A program made the position numbers and the translations under genes. Below are positions 49,291 to 58,358 of a stretch of 64,000 nucleotides of DNA, piece by piece. Positions within the stretch are counted from its first letter, which is position 1; each line of letters starts with the position of its first letter. The stretch comes from Pelomicrobium methylotrophicum (GTDB lineage: Bacteria; Pseudomonadota; Gammaproteobacteria; Burkholderiales; UBA6910), in assembly GCF_008014345.1 (NCBI RefSeq), contig NZ_VPFL01000015.1, forward strand, positions 1 to 64,000, written 5' to 3'. The notes beneath the pieces are model-generated. The model worked only from the letters and a program-made list of their open reading frames with translations, searched no databases and was not told where the DNA came from.

Positions 49291-50013
49291 TCAAACACCC
49301 AGGTAGTCGTGCAGCACATCCATCTTCGCTTCCAGCTCTTCCTTCTTCACCATGTCCAGGATGCGCCCGTGCTCGATCACGTAATGGCGATCCGCAAGCG
49401 GTGCGGCGAAGCGGAAATTCTGCTCCACCAGCACGATGGTGAACCCTCTGTCTTTGAGCTGCCGCAGCACCCGCCCCAGCGTCTGCACGATCACCGGCGC
49501 CAGGCCCTCGGTGATTTCGTCCAGGAGCAGCAGCCGCGCGCCGGTGCGCAGGATCCGGGCCATGGCCAGCATCTGCCGTTCCCCGCCCGAGAGCCGCCCG
49601 CCCATGCTGTAACGCCGCTCCTTGAGGTTGGGGAACATCTCGTAGATCTCATCGATGCTCATGCCGCCGCTCGCGATCACCGGTGGCAACAACAGGTTTT
49701 CCTCGCAGGTCAGGCTCGCGTAGATGCCCCGCTCCTCGGGACAATAGCCGATGCCCAGGTGGGCGATCCTGTGGGGTGGAAGGCCGATCGCCTCGCTGCC
49801 GTTGATCATGACCGACCCCGTGCGCCGGTCCGTGAGGCCCAGGATCGCCTTGAGCGTGGTGGTGCGCCCGGCGCCGTTGCGGCCGAGGAGCGTCACCATC
49901 TCGCCCCGATTCACAACGAAGTCGATCCCGTGCAGGATATGGGACTCGCCGTAGAACGCGTGCAGGTCGGTGACCCGCAGCATCTCCACGTTGGGCTTGA
50001 ATGCGCTTGTCAT
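49291..50013 (-). CDS. livF: Branched-chain-type ABC transporter ATPase LivF, Walker A Arg variant
   Basis: A 240-residue ATPase. Signature RLSGGERQML, Walker B LLLLDEITEGL and the H-loop region VLVEQNF are present. The Walker A loop reads GRNGAGRT, with Arg50 (codon CGC) in place of the near-invariant Lys. I recall the same substitution in some betaproteobacterial LivF-like proteins, so it may be tolerated when LivG is intact, as here. The start overlaps the livG stop by 4 bases. Confidence 0.92.
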   Translation of the reverse strand: MTSAFKPNVEMLRVTDLHAFYGESHILHGIDFVVNRGEMVTLLGRNGAGRTTTLKAILGLTDRRTGSVMINGSEAIGLPPHRIAHLGIGYCPEERGIYASLTCEENLLLPPVIASGGMSIDEIYEMFPNLKERRYSMGGRLSGGERQMLAMARILRTGARLLLLDEITEGLAPVIVQTLGRVLRQLKDRGFTIVLVEQNFRFAAPLADRHYVIEHGRILDMVKKEELEAKMDVLHDYLGV

Positions 50014-50768
50014 TGGGCCGTTCCCATGTACGCTTCCAGGACCTGCGGGTTGTGGGAAACCTCGTCGTAGGTTCCCTCGGCCAGCACCTGGCCGCGGTTC
50101 AGCACAGTGATGGTGTCGGAGAGTTGCGCCACCACGCTCAAGTTGTGCTCCACCATGAGCACCGTGCGGTTGGCGGAGACCCGCTTGATCAGCTCCGCGA
50201 CCCGTCCCACGTCCTCGTGGCCCATGCCCTGGGTCGGTTCGTCCAGCAGCATCAGGTCCGGTTCCAGCGCCAGGGTGGTGGCGATCTCCAGCGCCCGCTT
50301 ACGCCCGTAGGGCAGCTCCACGGTGACGTTGTCGGCGTAGTCCTGCAGGTCCACGGCGGAGAGCAGCTCCAGCGCTCGTTCGTTCAGAACCTCGAGGCTT
50401 CGTTCCGGGCGCCAGAAGTGAAAGGAGGTGCCGAGCCTGCGCTGCAGCGCCACGCGCACGTTCTCCAGCACCGTGAGATGGGGAAACACCGCCGAGATCT
50501 GAAAGGAGCGCACGATGCCGCGCCGAGCGATCTGGGCGGGCTTCTCGCGGGTGATGTCCTCGCCCGCGTAGAGAATCGTGCCTTTCGTGGGCTCGAGGAA
50601 CTTGGTGAGCAGGTTGAAGACCGTGGTCTTGCCGGCCCCGTTGGGGCCGATCAGGGCGTGGATGGTGCCGCGCCGGACCTTGAGGTTCACGCCGTCCACG
50701 GCGACGAAGCCCTTGAACTCCTTGGTGAGGCCCCGCGTTTCGAGAATGATTTCCCCGTCTACCGCCAT
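50010..50768 (-). CDS. livG: Branched-chain-type ABC transporter ATPase LivG
   Basis: A 252-residue ATPase with normal Walker A GPNGAGKT, LivG-type IVRSFQISAVFPHLTVLENV, LPYGRKRALEIATTL in the signature position and Walker B LMLLDEPTQGM. It forms a heterodimer with LivF, whose Walker A Lys is missing, so hydrolysis may rest mainly on this subunit. Starts 19 bases after the acyl-CoA synthetase gene. Confidence 0.94.
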   Translation of the reverse strand: MAVDGEIILETRGLTKEFKGFVAVDGVNLKVRRGTIHALIGPNGAGKTTVFNLLTKFLEPTKGTILYAGEDITREKPAQIARRGIVRSFQISAVFPHLTVLENVRVALQRRLGTSFHFWRPERSLEVLNERALELLSAVDLQDYADNVTVELPYGRKRALEIATTLALEPDLMLLDEPTQGMGHEDVGRVAELIKRVSANRTVLMVEHNLSVVAQLSDTITVLNRGQVLAEGTYDEVSHNPQVLEAYMGTAQ

Positions 50769-50787
50769 GGCTTGCCATCTCTGCGGG

Positions 50788-52419
50788 TCACAACGCTTTT
50801 GCCCGTTCCCGGAGCATGAATTTCTGGATCTTTCCCGTTGAGGTCTTGGGCAGCGGCCCGAACACCACCGTCCTCGGGCACTTGAAATGGGCCAGGTTCT
50901 GGCGGCAGAACTCGATCAGCTCGTGCTCCGTGACGCTGGCGCCAGGCTTGAGCTCGACGAAGGCGCACGGGGTTTCGCCCCATTTCTCGTCTGGCTTCGC
51001 CACCACCGCCGCGGCCAGCACCGCCGGATGGCGGTAAAGGGTATCCTCGACCTCGATGGAGGAGATGTTCTCGCCCCCGGAGATGATGATGTCCTTGGAG
51101 CGGTCCTTGATCTTCACGTAGCCGTCCGGCTCCATCACCGCCAGATCCCCGGTGTGGAACCAGCCGCCGGCGAACGCTTCCGCGGTGGCCTGGGGGTTCT
51201 TGAGGTAGCCCTTCATGGTGATGTTGCCGCGGAACATGATCTCCCCCATGGTTTCGCCGTCGCGCGGCACCTCCTCCATGGTGCGGGGGTCCATCACCGT
51301 CATGCCCTGCTGGGTGGGGTAACGCACCCCTTGGCGGCCGTTCTTCTGAGTGCGCTCGGCAAGCGAGAGCGATCCCCACTCGGCGTGCTTGGCGCACACC
51401 GCCGCCGGGCCGTAGGTCTCGGTGAGCCCGTAGACGTGGGTAATGTTAAAGCCGATCCGCTCCATGCCCTCGATCACCGCCGCCGGTGGCGCGGCGCCCG
51501 CGATCATGCCGTAGACCGTATGGTCGATGCCCTTGCGCAGCTCGTCGGGCGCGTTGATGAACATGGCGTGCACGATGGGCGCGCCGCAGTAGTGGGTCAC
51601 CCGGTGCTGGCGGATCAACTCCAGCATGCGGCCGACCTCCACCTTGCGCAGGCACACGTTCACGCCCACGTTGGCCGCCATGGTCCAGGGGAAGCACCAG
51701 CCGTTGCAGTGGAACATGGGCAGCGTCCACAGGTACACGGCGTGCTGGGGCATGCCCCAGACCAGGATGTTGCTTATCGCGTTCAGGTACGCGCCCCGGT
51801 GGTGATAGACCACGCCCTTGGGATTTCCCGTGGTGCCCGAAGTGTAGTTGAGCGCGATGGCGTTCCACTCGTCGGAGGGGAGCGACCAACGGAACTCGGG
51901 ATCGCCCTCCTCCAAAAACGCTTCGTATTCAGTTTCTCCGAGGCGCTCGCCCGGCCCCTGATACGCCGGATCGTCGATATCGATCACCAGGGGCCGCTTC
52001 TCGAGCATCGCCAGGGCCTTGGCGATCGTGGACGAGAATTCCCGGTCGGTGATCAACACCTTCGCCTCGCCGTGCTGGAGCATGAAGGCGATGGCCTCGG
52101 CGTCCAGCCGGGTGTTGAGCGTGTTGAGCACGGCGCCGATCATGGCGGGGCCGAAGTGGGCCTCGACCATAGCGGGAATGTTGGGGGCCATGACGGCCAC
52201 CGTGTCCCCCTCGCCCACGCCGCGTCTTTGAAGCGCCGAAGCCAGGCGCCGGCAGCGGGCATAGGTCTCGGCCCAGGTCATTCTGCGCTCGCCGTGGATG
52301 ACCGATATCCGCTCCGGGTAGACATCGGCCGCCCATTCCAGAAAACTCAAGGGCGAGAGCGGCGTGTAGTTCGCCGGATTGCGATCCAGCGCCACGTTGT
52401 AAGGATTCACGCGGGTCAT
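50788..52419 (-). CDS. Acyl-CoA synthetase (AMP-forming), medium-chain/organic acid type
   Basis: Activates a carboxylic acid to its CoA thioester. 543 residues from ATG 52419, which has a GGAGGAGG site; longer upstream starts are weaker. The P-loop YTSGTTGNPKG, VYGLTETYGPAA, GWFHTGDLAVMEPDGY, KDRSKDIIISGGENIS and the C-terminal PKTSTGKIQK (with the adenylation Lys) are all present. It belongs to the fatty-acyl/benzoate-like ligase branch rather than acetyl-CoA synthetase. Its placement at the head of the liv operon suggests it traps the imported acid. Confidence 0.92.
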   Translation of the reverse strand: MTRVNPYNVALDRNPANYTPLSPLSFLEWAADVYPERISVIHGERRMTWAETYARCRRLASALQRRGVGEGDTVAVMAPNIPAMVEAHFGPAMIGAVLNTLNTRLDAEAIAFMLQHGEAKVLITDREFSSTIAKALAMLEKRPLVIDIDDPAYQGPGERLGETEYEAFLEEGDPEFRWSLPSDEWNAIALNYTSGTTGNPKGVVYHHRGAYLNAISNILVWGMPQHAVYLWTLPMFHCNGWCFPWTMAANVGVNVCLRKVEVGRMLELIRQHRVTHYCGAPIVHAMFINAPDELRKGIDHTVYGMIAGAAPPAAVIEGMERIGFNITHVYGLTETYGPAAVCAKHAEWGSLSLAERTQKNGRQGVRYPTQQGMTVMDPRTMEEVPRDGETMGEIMFRGNITMKGYLKNPQATAEAFAGGWFHTGDLAVMEPDGYVKIKDRSKDIIISGGENISSIEVEDTLYRHPAVLAAAVVAKPDEKWGETPCAFVELKPGASVTEHELIEFCRQNLAHFKCPRTVVFGPLPKTSTGKIQKFMLRERAKAL

Positions 52420-52546
52420 TCCTCCTCCTGCGATGCGCCGAAAGGCATCGTTAGAAACCGCCCGAACCCGGCCAGGATCTAGTTTTGTACGAAAGCGCTC
52501 AGGCGCGCGGCGGCCGTTTGACCGGTTCCGCAGACATGATAGTTCA

Positions 52547-52569
52547 GGATCAAGGGAGCGGATTGATCC
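52547..52569. repeat. Inverted repeat after the sigma54-type regulator
   Basis: GGATCAA (52547-52553) and TTGATCC (52563-52569) form a 7-bp inverted repeat one base beyond the regulator stop codon. No T run follows, so it is an untypical terminator and could be a protein-binding site for the acyl-CoA synthetase promoter. Confidence 0.4.
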
Positions 52570-52570
52570 T

Positions 52571-54046
52571 TCAGGCGTTTCGGTGTCTGAAAAACTTGAC
52601 ACGTGCGCCGGCTGGCCGGGACGCGAGGCCCAAGGCCGCCATCTTCTCGTAAAGCGTGGCGCGAGAGATTCCCAGAAGCCGCGCCGCCATCACCTTGTTG
52701 CCCCTGGCTGCGATGAGGGCTTCCCGAATGGCCTCCCGCTGGCACTCAGCCACCGCCTCCGTTAGGCGCCGGGGAAGGGCCGGATTCCCGCCCGCGCCGC
52801 CCCGGCCATAGGCGAAGGGGGCGGCGGGCAGGGCGTGGGCGAAGTCCTCGGCCCCCAAGCGCCGGCCTTCCGCCAGCATGGTGACCTGTTCCAGCACGTT
52901 GCCCAGCTCCCGCACGTTGCCCGGCCAGGAATAGGCGCGCAACAGGGCCAAGGCGTCCCGGGTCAGCTCCCGCTGGGGCAGCCCGGTGCGCTCGGCGATG
53001 CGCTCGAGCAACACTTCGCACAGGGCCTCCAGGTCTTCCAGCCGCTCGCGCAAGGGGGGCACGTCGATGCGCAGCACGTTCAACCGGTAGTAGAGGTCGG
53101 CGCGCAACCGCCCTTCCTGAACCAAGCGCTTGAGATCATAGGTGGTGGTGGCGATCACCCGCACGTCCACCTGGACGATCTTGTGGGAGCCGGGAAGCTC
53201 GAACGCCTGCTCCTGCAGCACCCGCAAGAGCCTGGGTTGCAGCGCCGGCGGAATGTCCCCCACCTCGTCCAGAAAGAGGGTACCCCCATGGGCCAGCTTG
53301 AGCTTGCCCTCCCGGAGGCGGCGCTCCGCGCCGGCGAGGGCGCCGGGCGCGACCCCGAACAGCTCCTGCTCCAGAACCTGCTCTGGAATGCCTCCCATGT
53401 GCTGGCAGACGAAGGGACCTTCCGAGCGCGCCGAGGCGGCGTGGATCGCGTGGGCCAAGAGTTCCTTGCCGGTGCCGGTCTCCCCGTGAATCAACACCGT
53501 GGTATCGAGCTGCGCCGCGCGGCGCGCCTGGCGCTTCACTTCCAGGGACGCGGCGCTCGTGCCGACGAAACTGGAAAAGCTGTACTTGGGGCGCCGGCGC
53601 TGGGCCAGTTCCCGCTGGGCCCGAGCCAAGTCGCGCTGCAGGCGGGTGAATTTGGACACCAGGGGCTTCAAATACTGGGGACGGTCATAGAGCACGAAAC
53701 CCACTGCACCCGTGACCTGTCCGTCTTCTCCGCGCAGGGGCAAGCGGGTCACGACGAACGACTGCTGGCCGAACTCCATGATGTCCAGCAGGATCGGCTC
53801 CCCCGTCTCCACCACCCGGCGCATGAGGCTCGCGGGGATCACCTGCTCCACCGGCTTGCCCAACGCTTGATGGGCGCCCGCGAGCCCGAGCAGCGCCAGG
53901 TACTTGTCGCTGATCCACACGATGCGGGCCTCCCGGTCCACAATCACGGCGCCCTCGCAGATGCTCTCGAACATCTGGAAGAGGGAGCGCACTGCCTGCT
54001 CGTGGATCGCGGCGGCAGCGGCGTGCAAGGAGACGTCGGCGACCAT
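52571..54046 (-). CDS. PAS-AAA+-Fis regulator of the sigma54-activator family with altered GAFTGA loop
   Basis: A 491-residue regulator: PAS sensor (about 20-125), coiled linker (about 130-155), AAA+ domain (about 158-390) and Fis-type HTH (about 440-475; NKVMAARLLGISRATLYEKM). Walker A GETGTGKE (188-195), Walker B TLFLDE (256-261) and the Arg-finger segment RADLYYRLNVLRI are intact. The loop that contacts sigma54, normally GAFTGA, reads GALAGA (235-240), and the usual ELFGHEKG before it is ELFGVAPG. Loss of the Thr normally abolishes sigma54 activation, so it may act differently. It precedes the acyl-CoA synthetase/liv operon on the same strand and starts 15 bases after radA. Confidence 0.9.
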   Translation of the reverse strand: MVADVSLHAAAAAIHEQAVRSLFQMFESICEGAVIVDREARIVWISDKYLALLGLAGAHQALGKPVEQVIPASLMRRVVETGEPILLDIMEFGQQSFVVTRLPLRGEDGQVTGAVGFVLYDRPQYLKPLVSKFTRLQRDLARAQRELAQRRRPKYSFSSFVGTSAASLEVKRQARRAAQLDTTVLIHGETGTGKELLAHAIHAASARSEGPFVCQHMGGIPEQVLEQELFGVAPGALAGAERRLREGKLKLAHGGTLFLDEVGDIPPALQPRLLRVLQEQAFELPGSHKIVQVDVRVIATTTYDLKRLVQEGRLRADLYYRLNVLRIDVPPLRERLEDLEALCEVLLERIAERTGLPQRELTRDALALLRAYSWPGNVRELGNVLEQVTMLAEGRRLGAEDFAHALPAAPFAYGRGGAGGNPALPRRLTEAVAECQREAIREALIAARGNKVMAARLLGISRATLYEKMAALGLASRPAGARVKFFRHRNA

Positions 54047-54061
54047 GGATTTTCCAGCGTG

Positions 54062-55432
54062 TTATGGGCGCCCGCTGCCGCTTTCGCGCAGCAGGGCCAC
54101 CGCCTGCTCGATGCGCTCCACGGGGATCACTTCGAGTCCGGCGGGGGGTTGCTTCGGCGCATTGGCCTTGGGAACCACCGCGCGGTTGAAACCCAGCTTG
54201 GCCGCTTCCTTGAGCCGCTCCTGGCCCCGCTGCACTGGGCGCACTTCGCCAGCGAGCCCCACTTCGCCGAAAGCCACCAGCTTCGGCGGCAGCGGCCGTC
54301 CAGTGAGAGAAGAAACGATGGCCAGGCAGGCAGGCAGGTCCGCACCCGGCTCGCCGATCTTGACGCCGCCGACCGCATTCACGAACACGTCCTGGTCGTA
54401 GCAGGCAATCCCCACGTGCCGGTGCAAGACAGCCAGCAGCATGGCGAGACGGTTCTGCTCCAGACCCACCGTGAGCCGCCGGGGATTGGGCGCGTGGGCA
54501 GCGTCGACCAGCGCCTGGATCTCCACGAGGAGCGGGCGTGTGCCCTCCTGGGTCACCATCACGCAGGAGCCGGCCACTTCCCGCTCGTGGTGGGAGAGAA
54601 ACAGCGCCGAAGGGTTGGACACCGGGCGTAGTCCCCGCTCGGTCATGGCGAACACTCCGAGTTCGTTCACCGCGCCGAAACGGTTCTTAAAGGCGCGGAT
54701 CATGCGGAAGCTGGAGTGAGTGTCGCCCTCGAAGTAGAGCACCGTGTCCACCATGTGCTCCAGCACCCTAGGGCCGGCCAGCGCTCCTTCCTTGGTCACG
54801 TGGCCCACCAGGATTATGGCGGCGCCGCCTGCCTTGGCGAGCCGCGTGAGTTGGGCGGCGCATTCGCGCACTTGCGCCACGGAGCCGGGCGCCGATTGGA
54901 GGGCACTCGAATAAAGCGTCTGGATCGAGTCGATCACCGCGACCACGGGGCGCTCGCGAAGCATCGTGTCCTGGATGCGCTCGAGCTGGATTTCGGCGAG
55001 GAGGGGCAGACGGCGAGCCTGTACGCCGAGGCGCTTTGCCCGCAGCGCCACCTGCTGGGGCGACTCCTCCCCGCTCACGTACAGCACTTTCCGATCGCCC
55101 GCCAGGTGCGAAAGCGCCTGCAGCAGCAGCGTGGACTTGCCAATCCCTGGATCGCCGCCGAGGAGTACCACGCCGCCGGGAACCACGCCGCCACCCAGCA
55201 CGCGGTCGAACTCGGAAATGCCGGTAGGGAGCCTCGGCTGCTCGGCGGCCTCGACCTCAGCGAGCATCTGGAGCCCCGCCTCCTCTGAAATCGGCACGAA
55301 GCGCGACTCCGTCTTTTCCGCCACGGTTTCCACCAGCGTGTTCCACGACTGGCAATGGGGGCATTGCCCCTGCCACTTGAGCGCTTGGCCGCCACACTCG
55401 GTGCAAACGAAAACAGATTTGGGTTTTGCCAT
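54062..55432 (-). CDS. radA: DNA repair protein RadA
   Basis: RecA-like branch-migration helicase. 456 residues from ATG 55432. A four-Cys zinc finger (Cys10, 13, 24, 27) opens the protein; Walker A is GDPGIGKST; the RadA-specific KNRFG motif appears in FKNRFGAVNELGVF; a Lon-protease-like C-terminal domain ends it. An alternative start 12 codons upstream lacks support. The sigma54-type regulator follows after 15 bases. Confidence 0.96.
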   Translation of the reverse strand: MAKPKSVFVCTECGGQALKWQGQCPHCQSWNTLVETVAEKTESRFVPISEEAGLQMLAEVEAAEQPRLPTGISEFDRVLGGGVVPGGVVLLGGDPGIGKSTLLLQALSHLAGDRKVLYVSGEESPQQVALRAKRLGVQARRLPLLAEIQLERIQDTMLRERPVVAVIDSIQTLYSSALQSAPGSVAQVRECAAQLTRLAKAGGAAIILVGHVTKEGALAGPRVLEHMVDTVLYFEGDTHSSFRMIRAFKNRFGAVNELGVFAMTERGLRPVSNPSALFLSHHEREVAGSCVMVTQEGTRPLLVEIQALVDAAHAPNPRRLTVGLEQNRLAMLLAVLHRHVGIACYDQDVFVNAVGGVKIGEPGADLPACLAIVSSLTGRPLPPKLVAFGEVGLAGEVRPVQRGQERLKEAAKLGFNRAVVPKANAPKQPPAGLEVIPVERIEQAVALLRESGSGRP

Positions 55433-55690
55433 CGGCGGTCGCGGGGTTTCAGGTCTTGGCCAGGGCACTCCAGCGCCGGAGAACGCAGCAAGCCCTCGAC
55501 ACGCTAACCGACCTCGCCTGCCGAATCAAGCGAGCCCGCTGATCCGGCGCACCCCTTCGGACGGTCGCACCCCCAGGCTCGAGCGCGCCCGTCCCGAAGT
55601 CACGAGGGGGTAAGCAGGGAAGGCTCGAGCCCGTAACGTTCGGTGAACTCCTCCCTAATGGGGTTATGAAACATTCATGAACAGCTTTTC
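55433..55690. other. Intergenic region between radA and a small membrane protein
   Basis: No gene seen. On the minus strand it should hold the radA promoter, but I find no convincing pair of boxes. The stretch near 55660-55690 is AT-richer than its surroundings. Confidence 0.4.
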
Positions 55691-55720
55691 TTGATCTTGA
55701 AAGAAGGGTCCTTCTATACT
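55691..55720 (+). promoter_or_regulatory. Candidate sigma70 promoter of the small membrane protein gene
   Basis: TTGATC (55691-55696) and TATACT (55715-55720) with an 18-base spacer, ending 35 bases before the start codon. Confidence 0.5.
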
Positions 55721-55755
55721 GGGAATCAAAGCCTTGCAACCCAAGGAGCCGGTCC

Positions 55756-56103
55756 ATGAAAACCCAGGTTGTCAAACCCCAGGTTGTCAAACGGTTGACT
55801 GCCGCAGGTCTCGCCCTCGCTTTTGCGTGTGCATCCGCTTCTTTGCCGGCCGCCGGCTACGATCCACAAACCGGCGACCCAGGGGCTGCCATGGCTGCGG
55901 ATGCCCTGTTCGCCCGGCCCATCGGGTTGATCGGGGCCGTGCTCGGCGCCGCCCTTTGGGTGGTCTCCCTGCCCTTCACGCTGCCGAGCCGGAGCGCCGA
56001 CGAGGCAGGGCAGGCGCTCGTCGGTGCGCCGCTCCAGTACACCTTCGAGCGGCCGCTGGGAGTCGAGCCGAGGCAGTGGTCACCGCCCGCCAGCCATGAC
56101 TGA
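55756..56103 (+). CDS. Small secreted or membrane protein of unknown function
   Basis: A 115-residue protein with a signal peptide (LTAAGLALAFACASASLPAAG) and one further hydrophobic segment (about 53-75, IGLIGAVLGAALWVVSLPF). The remainder is short and polar and ends RQWSPPASHD. A good AAGGAG site precedes the ATG. Near the start a 15-base tandem duplication encodes QVVKP-QVVKR. Likely envelope-located. No function assigned. It converges on alr. Confidence 0.7.
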   Translation: MKTQVVKPQVVKRLTAAGLALAFACASASLPAAGYDPQTGDPGAAMAADALFARPIGLIGAVLGAALWVVSLPFTLPSRSADEAGQALVGAPLQYTFERPLGVEPRQWSPPASHD

Positions 56104-56105
56104 CC

Positions 56106-57173
56106 TCAACGGTCCTGCCGCGGCACCCGGGACGCGAGGCGGCACAGCAGCTCGTAGCTGATGGTGCCCGCCGCGCGGGCCACTTCGTCCACCGGCAGCC
56201 CTTCCCCCCAGAGCGTCACCCGGGCGCCCACGCCCGCCTCGGGTACCGGCGTCAAGTCCACGCTCAGCATGTCCATGGATACGCGCCCCAGCGTCCGAGT
56301 GCGCACGCCGTTCACGAGCACTGGCGTGCCCGTCCCGGCGTGCCGCGGGTATCCGTCCGCGTAGCCGCAAGCCACGGTGCCGACCCGCATCGGGTGAGGC
56401 GCAGTAAAGAGGCCGCCGTAGCCCACCCGGTCCCCGGCCTGCAGCGATTGAACGGCGATCACCTCGCTCTCGAGTGTCATCACCGGCTTCAGGCCCAACG
56501 CTTCCGCAGATCGGTCAGGAAACGGCGAGGCCCCGTACAGCATGATGCCAGGACGGACCCAGTCACCGTGGGTCTCGGGGTAGCGTAGCAGCGCCGCCGA
56601 ATTAGCCAGGCACCGCGGCAGCCTCAGCCCGGCGGTGAGCGCGTTAAAGCGCTCCAGTTGCGCCGCCACTCCTTCGTCGGGTTCGTCCGCCGTCGCGAAA
56701 TGAGTCATGAGGGTGACGCTCTCCACCGCGGCGGAGGCCTTGATCTGCGCCCATGCCGAGGCGAACTCGCTCGGCGAGAAGCCCAGCCGGTTCATTCCGG
56801 TATTGATCTTCAGGAACACGTCGAGCCGACCGCGTCGGCGCGCGGCGGCCAGCATCCGCAACTGCTCGAAGCAGTGGATCACCACCGAAAGCCGGTACGC
56901 TTCGGCCGCCGCCAGCTCGTCGGGAGAGAAAAAACCCTCAAGGAGGAGGATCGGCTGGCGAAACCCCCGGTCCCGCAGCTCCATCGCCCGCTCGATTTCG
57001 AGGAGGGCGAAGCCGTCGGCATCCCGGAGCGCTTCGGCGGCCTTGAGATCGCCGTGGCCGTAGGCATTCGCCTTGATGACGGCGAAGACCCGCGCGCCGC
57101 GGGCGGTGCGTCGCGCGAGGGCGTAGTTGGCGGCGAGGGCGCTCCAGTCGAAAACGGCGCGCAGCGGGCGCAT
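56106..57173 (-). CDS. alr: Alanine racemase
   Basis: Interconverts L- and D-alanine for peptidoglycan. 355 residues. The PLP lysine is Lys34 in [11 protein letters not shown]; the catalytic Tyr lies in RVGYGGLF of the C-terminal domain; [11 protein letters not shown] and RPGIMLYG are further family marks. The alr-lplT-radA neighbourhood is common in betaproteobacteria. Confidence 0.96.
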   Translation of the reverse strand: MRPLRAVFDWSALAANYALARRTARGARVFAVIKANAYGHGDLKAAEALRDADGFALLEIERAMELRDRGFRQPILLLEGFFSPDELAAAEAYRLSVVIHCFEQLRMLAAARRRGRLDVFLKINTGMNRLGFSPSEFASAWAQIKASAAVESVTLMTHFATADEPDEGVAAQLERFNALTAGLRLPRCLANSAALLRYPETHGDWVRPGIMLYGASPFPDRSAEALGLKPVMTLESEVIAVQSLQAGDRVGYGGLFTAPHPMRVGTVACGYADGYPRHAGTGTPVLVNGVRTRTLGRVSMDMLSVDLTPVPEAGVGARVTLWGEGLPVDEVARAAGTISYELLCRLASRVPRQDR

Positions 57174-57249
57174 GCGTCAAGAACGAGGAAGGAAGGAGGA
57201 AGGATGACCGAAAAATGACCGGGCCAGGAGGTCGGCGGATCGGATCCGT

Positions 57250-57618
57250 TCATCCATTTTTCCCTTTTTCTCCTTCCGTCTTCATCTTTTGATAGTGGCG
57301 CGCGAACACGATCTCGAGCTCGTCGATGACCTCCCGGGCAGGCCGCCCCTGGAGCACGTGCTGGGACAGGCAGACAGACGTCTCATGGAGCAGCGCGCGC
57401 GGGTCTAGCATCGGATAGGTGGCCCTCAGGCGTTTGATCGCCCGCACGACCGTCTCCTCCTCCGGCCGGGGGATCGGAACCGGCTCGGTCAGCGCCTCTT
57501 GCGCCGGCGCCACGGCCGAGCGGGCCGCCAGGAATTCGGCGAACGCTTCCAGCATGCGCCGCTCCTCTGGCGGGAGGGCACGGTAGAGCCCGATCAGGGC
57601 CTTCTCCTGCGGTGTCAT
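57250..57618 (-). CDS. Conserved small protein, unknown function
   Basis: A 122-residue acidic, largely helical protein. It starts MTPQEKALIGLYRALPPEERRMLEAFAEFLA and has the central PIPRPEEETVVRAIKRLRATYPMLD segment. I recall similar proteins in other betaproteobacteria without a known role. Its start codon overlaps the amidotransferase-like gene by 4 bases, the last of three coupled genes. Confidence 0.75.
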   Translation of the reverse strand: MTPQEKALIGLYRALPPEERRMLEAFAEFLAARSAVAPAQEALTEPVPIPRPEEETVVRAIKRLRATYPMLDPRALLHETSVCLSQHVLQGRPAREVIDELEIVFARHYQKMKTEGEKGKNG

Positions 57619-58358
57619 TCCGAGACCACGTTGAGGCTGAACACCGGCGCCTTGTGCCGCTCCCGCATCAAGTCCAGGGCGGAGACCAGCGCGACCAGGA
57701 CCCGGTCGGTGGTCTCCTGCATCCGCGGCCACTCGTCCCGCGCCTCGGCGAGCAGCTCGCCGATGTTCTCCGGTGTGGGCCGCCCTTCCTCCATGATCAT
57801 GTCCTCCAACATGCCGGGCTTGAGCTCGGGCCGGAAGAGCAACGCATAGGTCAGGGGATCGGTCCGCGCAGCGATCCAGCGGCCCTGCTCGTCGATGACC
57901 AGCGGCGTCACGCCTTCAGGCAGACTCACTGCACCGTCGTACATGACCAGCACCCGCCGGCCGTCCACCGCCTGAGCCAGGGGATCGTCGCGCCCAGCCT
58001 CCGTGGCCCGAGCCACCGTCCAGCAGGCCGTGGGCCCCGCCCCCTCCTGCGGCACGCCCCCCGCCGCCCGGGCGAGCAAGAGTCCCCCAAAACCCAGCCC
58101 CACCACAGGGCGATGGGCCCGCTGAAACAATGCGATGAGCCTGAGCTCGTCCTCGATCCAGGGCAGCCGCTCGGTGTCCGTCACCGGATAGGCCCCGCCC
58201 AACAGCCACAAGGCGTCGTGCTGGAGCGCGGTGCCCGGAAGACTCTGTCCGGTGAAAGGGCGCACGTAGGTGAAGCCGATGTCGCGCTGCTCCAACTGTT
58301 TCTCGATGAGGCCCAGGAACTCTGAGTAGGTGTGCTGTACGACCAGGAAATGTTTCAC
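57615..58358 (-). CDS. Type 1 glutamine amidotransferase-like protein lacking the nucleophile Cys
   Basis: A 247-residue protein whose first 180 residues resemble class I amidotransferases (LWLLGGAYPVTD, PWIEDELRLIALFQRAHRPVVGLGFGGLLLARAAGG). The nucleophile elbow, normally GxCxG, reads Gly87-Leu-Gly89-Phe-Gly91; the codon at the Cys position is GGT. Glutamine hydrolysis is therefore not expected. The start is GTG 58358, overlapping the LysR stop by 4 bases. The last 65 residues are helical and unlike the catalytic domain. Possibly a ligand-binding or regulatory relative. Confidence 0.78.
   Translation of the reverse strand: MKHFLVVQHTYSEFLGLIEKQLEQRDIGFTYVRPFTGQSLPGTALQHDALWLLGGAYPVTDTERLPWIEDELRLIALFQRAHRPVVGLGFGGLLLARAAGGVPQEGAGPTACWTVARATEAGRDDPLAQAVDGRRVLVMYDGAVSLPEGVTPLVIDEQGRWIAARTDPLTYALLFRPELKPGMLEDMIMEEGRPTPENIGELLAEARDEWPRMQETTDRVLVALVSALDLMRERHKAPVFSLNVVSE

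Noticed and set aside
52460-52475. GG-N10-GC resembling a sigma54 promoter upstream of the acyl-CoA synthetase gene
   Set aside because: The conserved TTGC of the -12 box is missing; only the minimal dinucleotides fit, which is expected by chance in GC-rich DNA.
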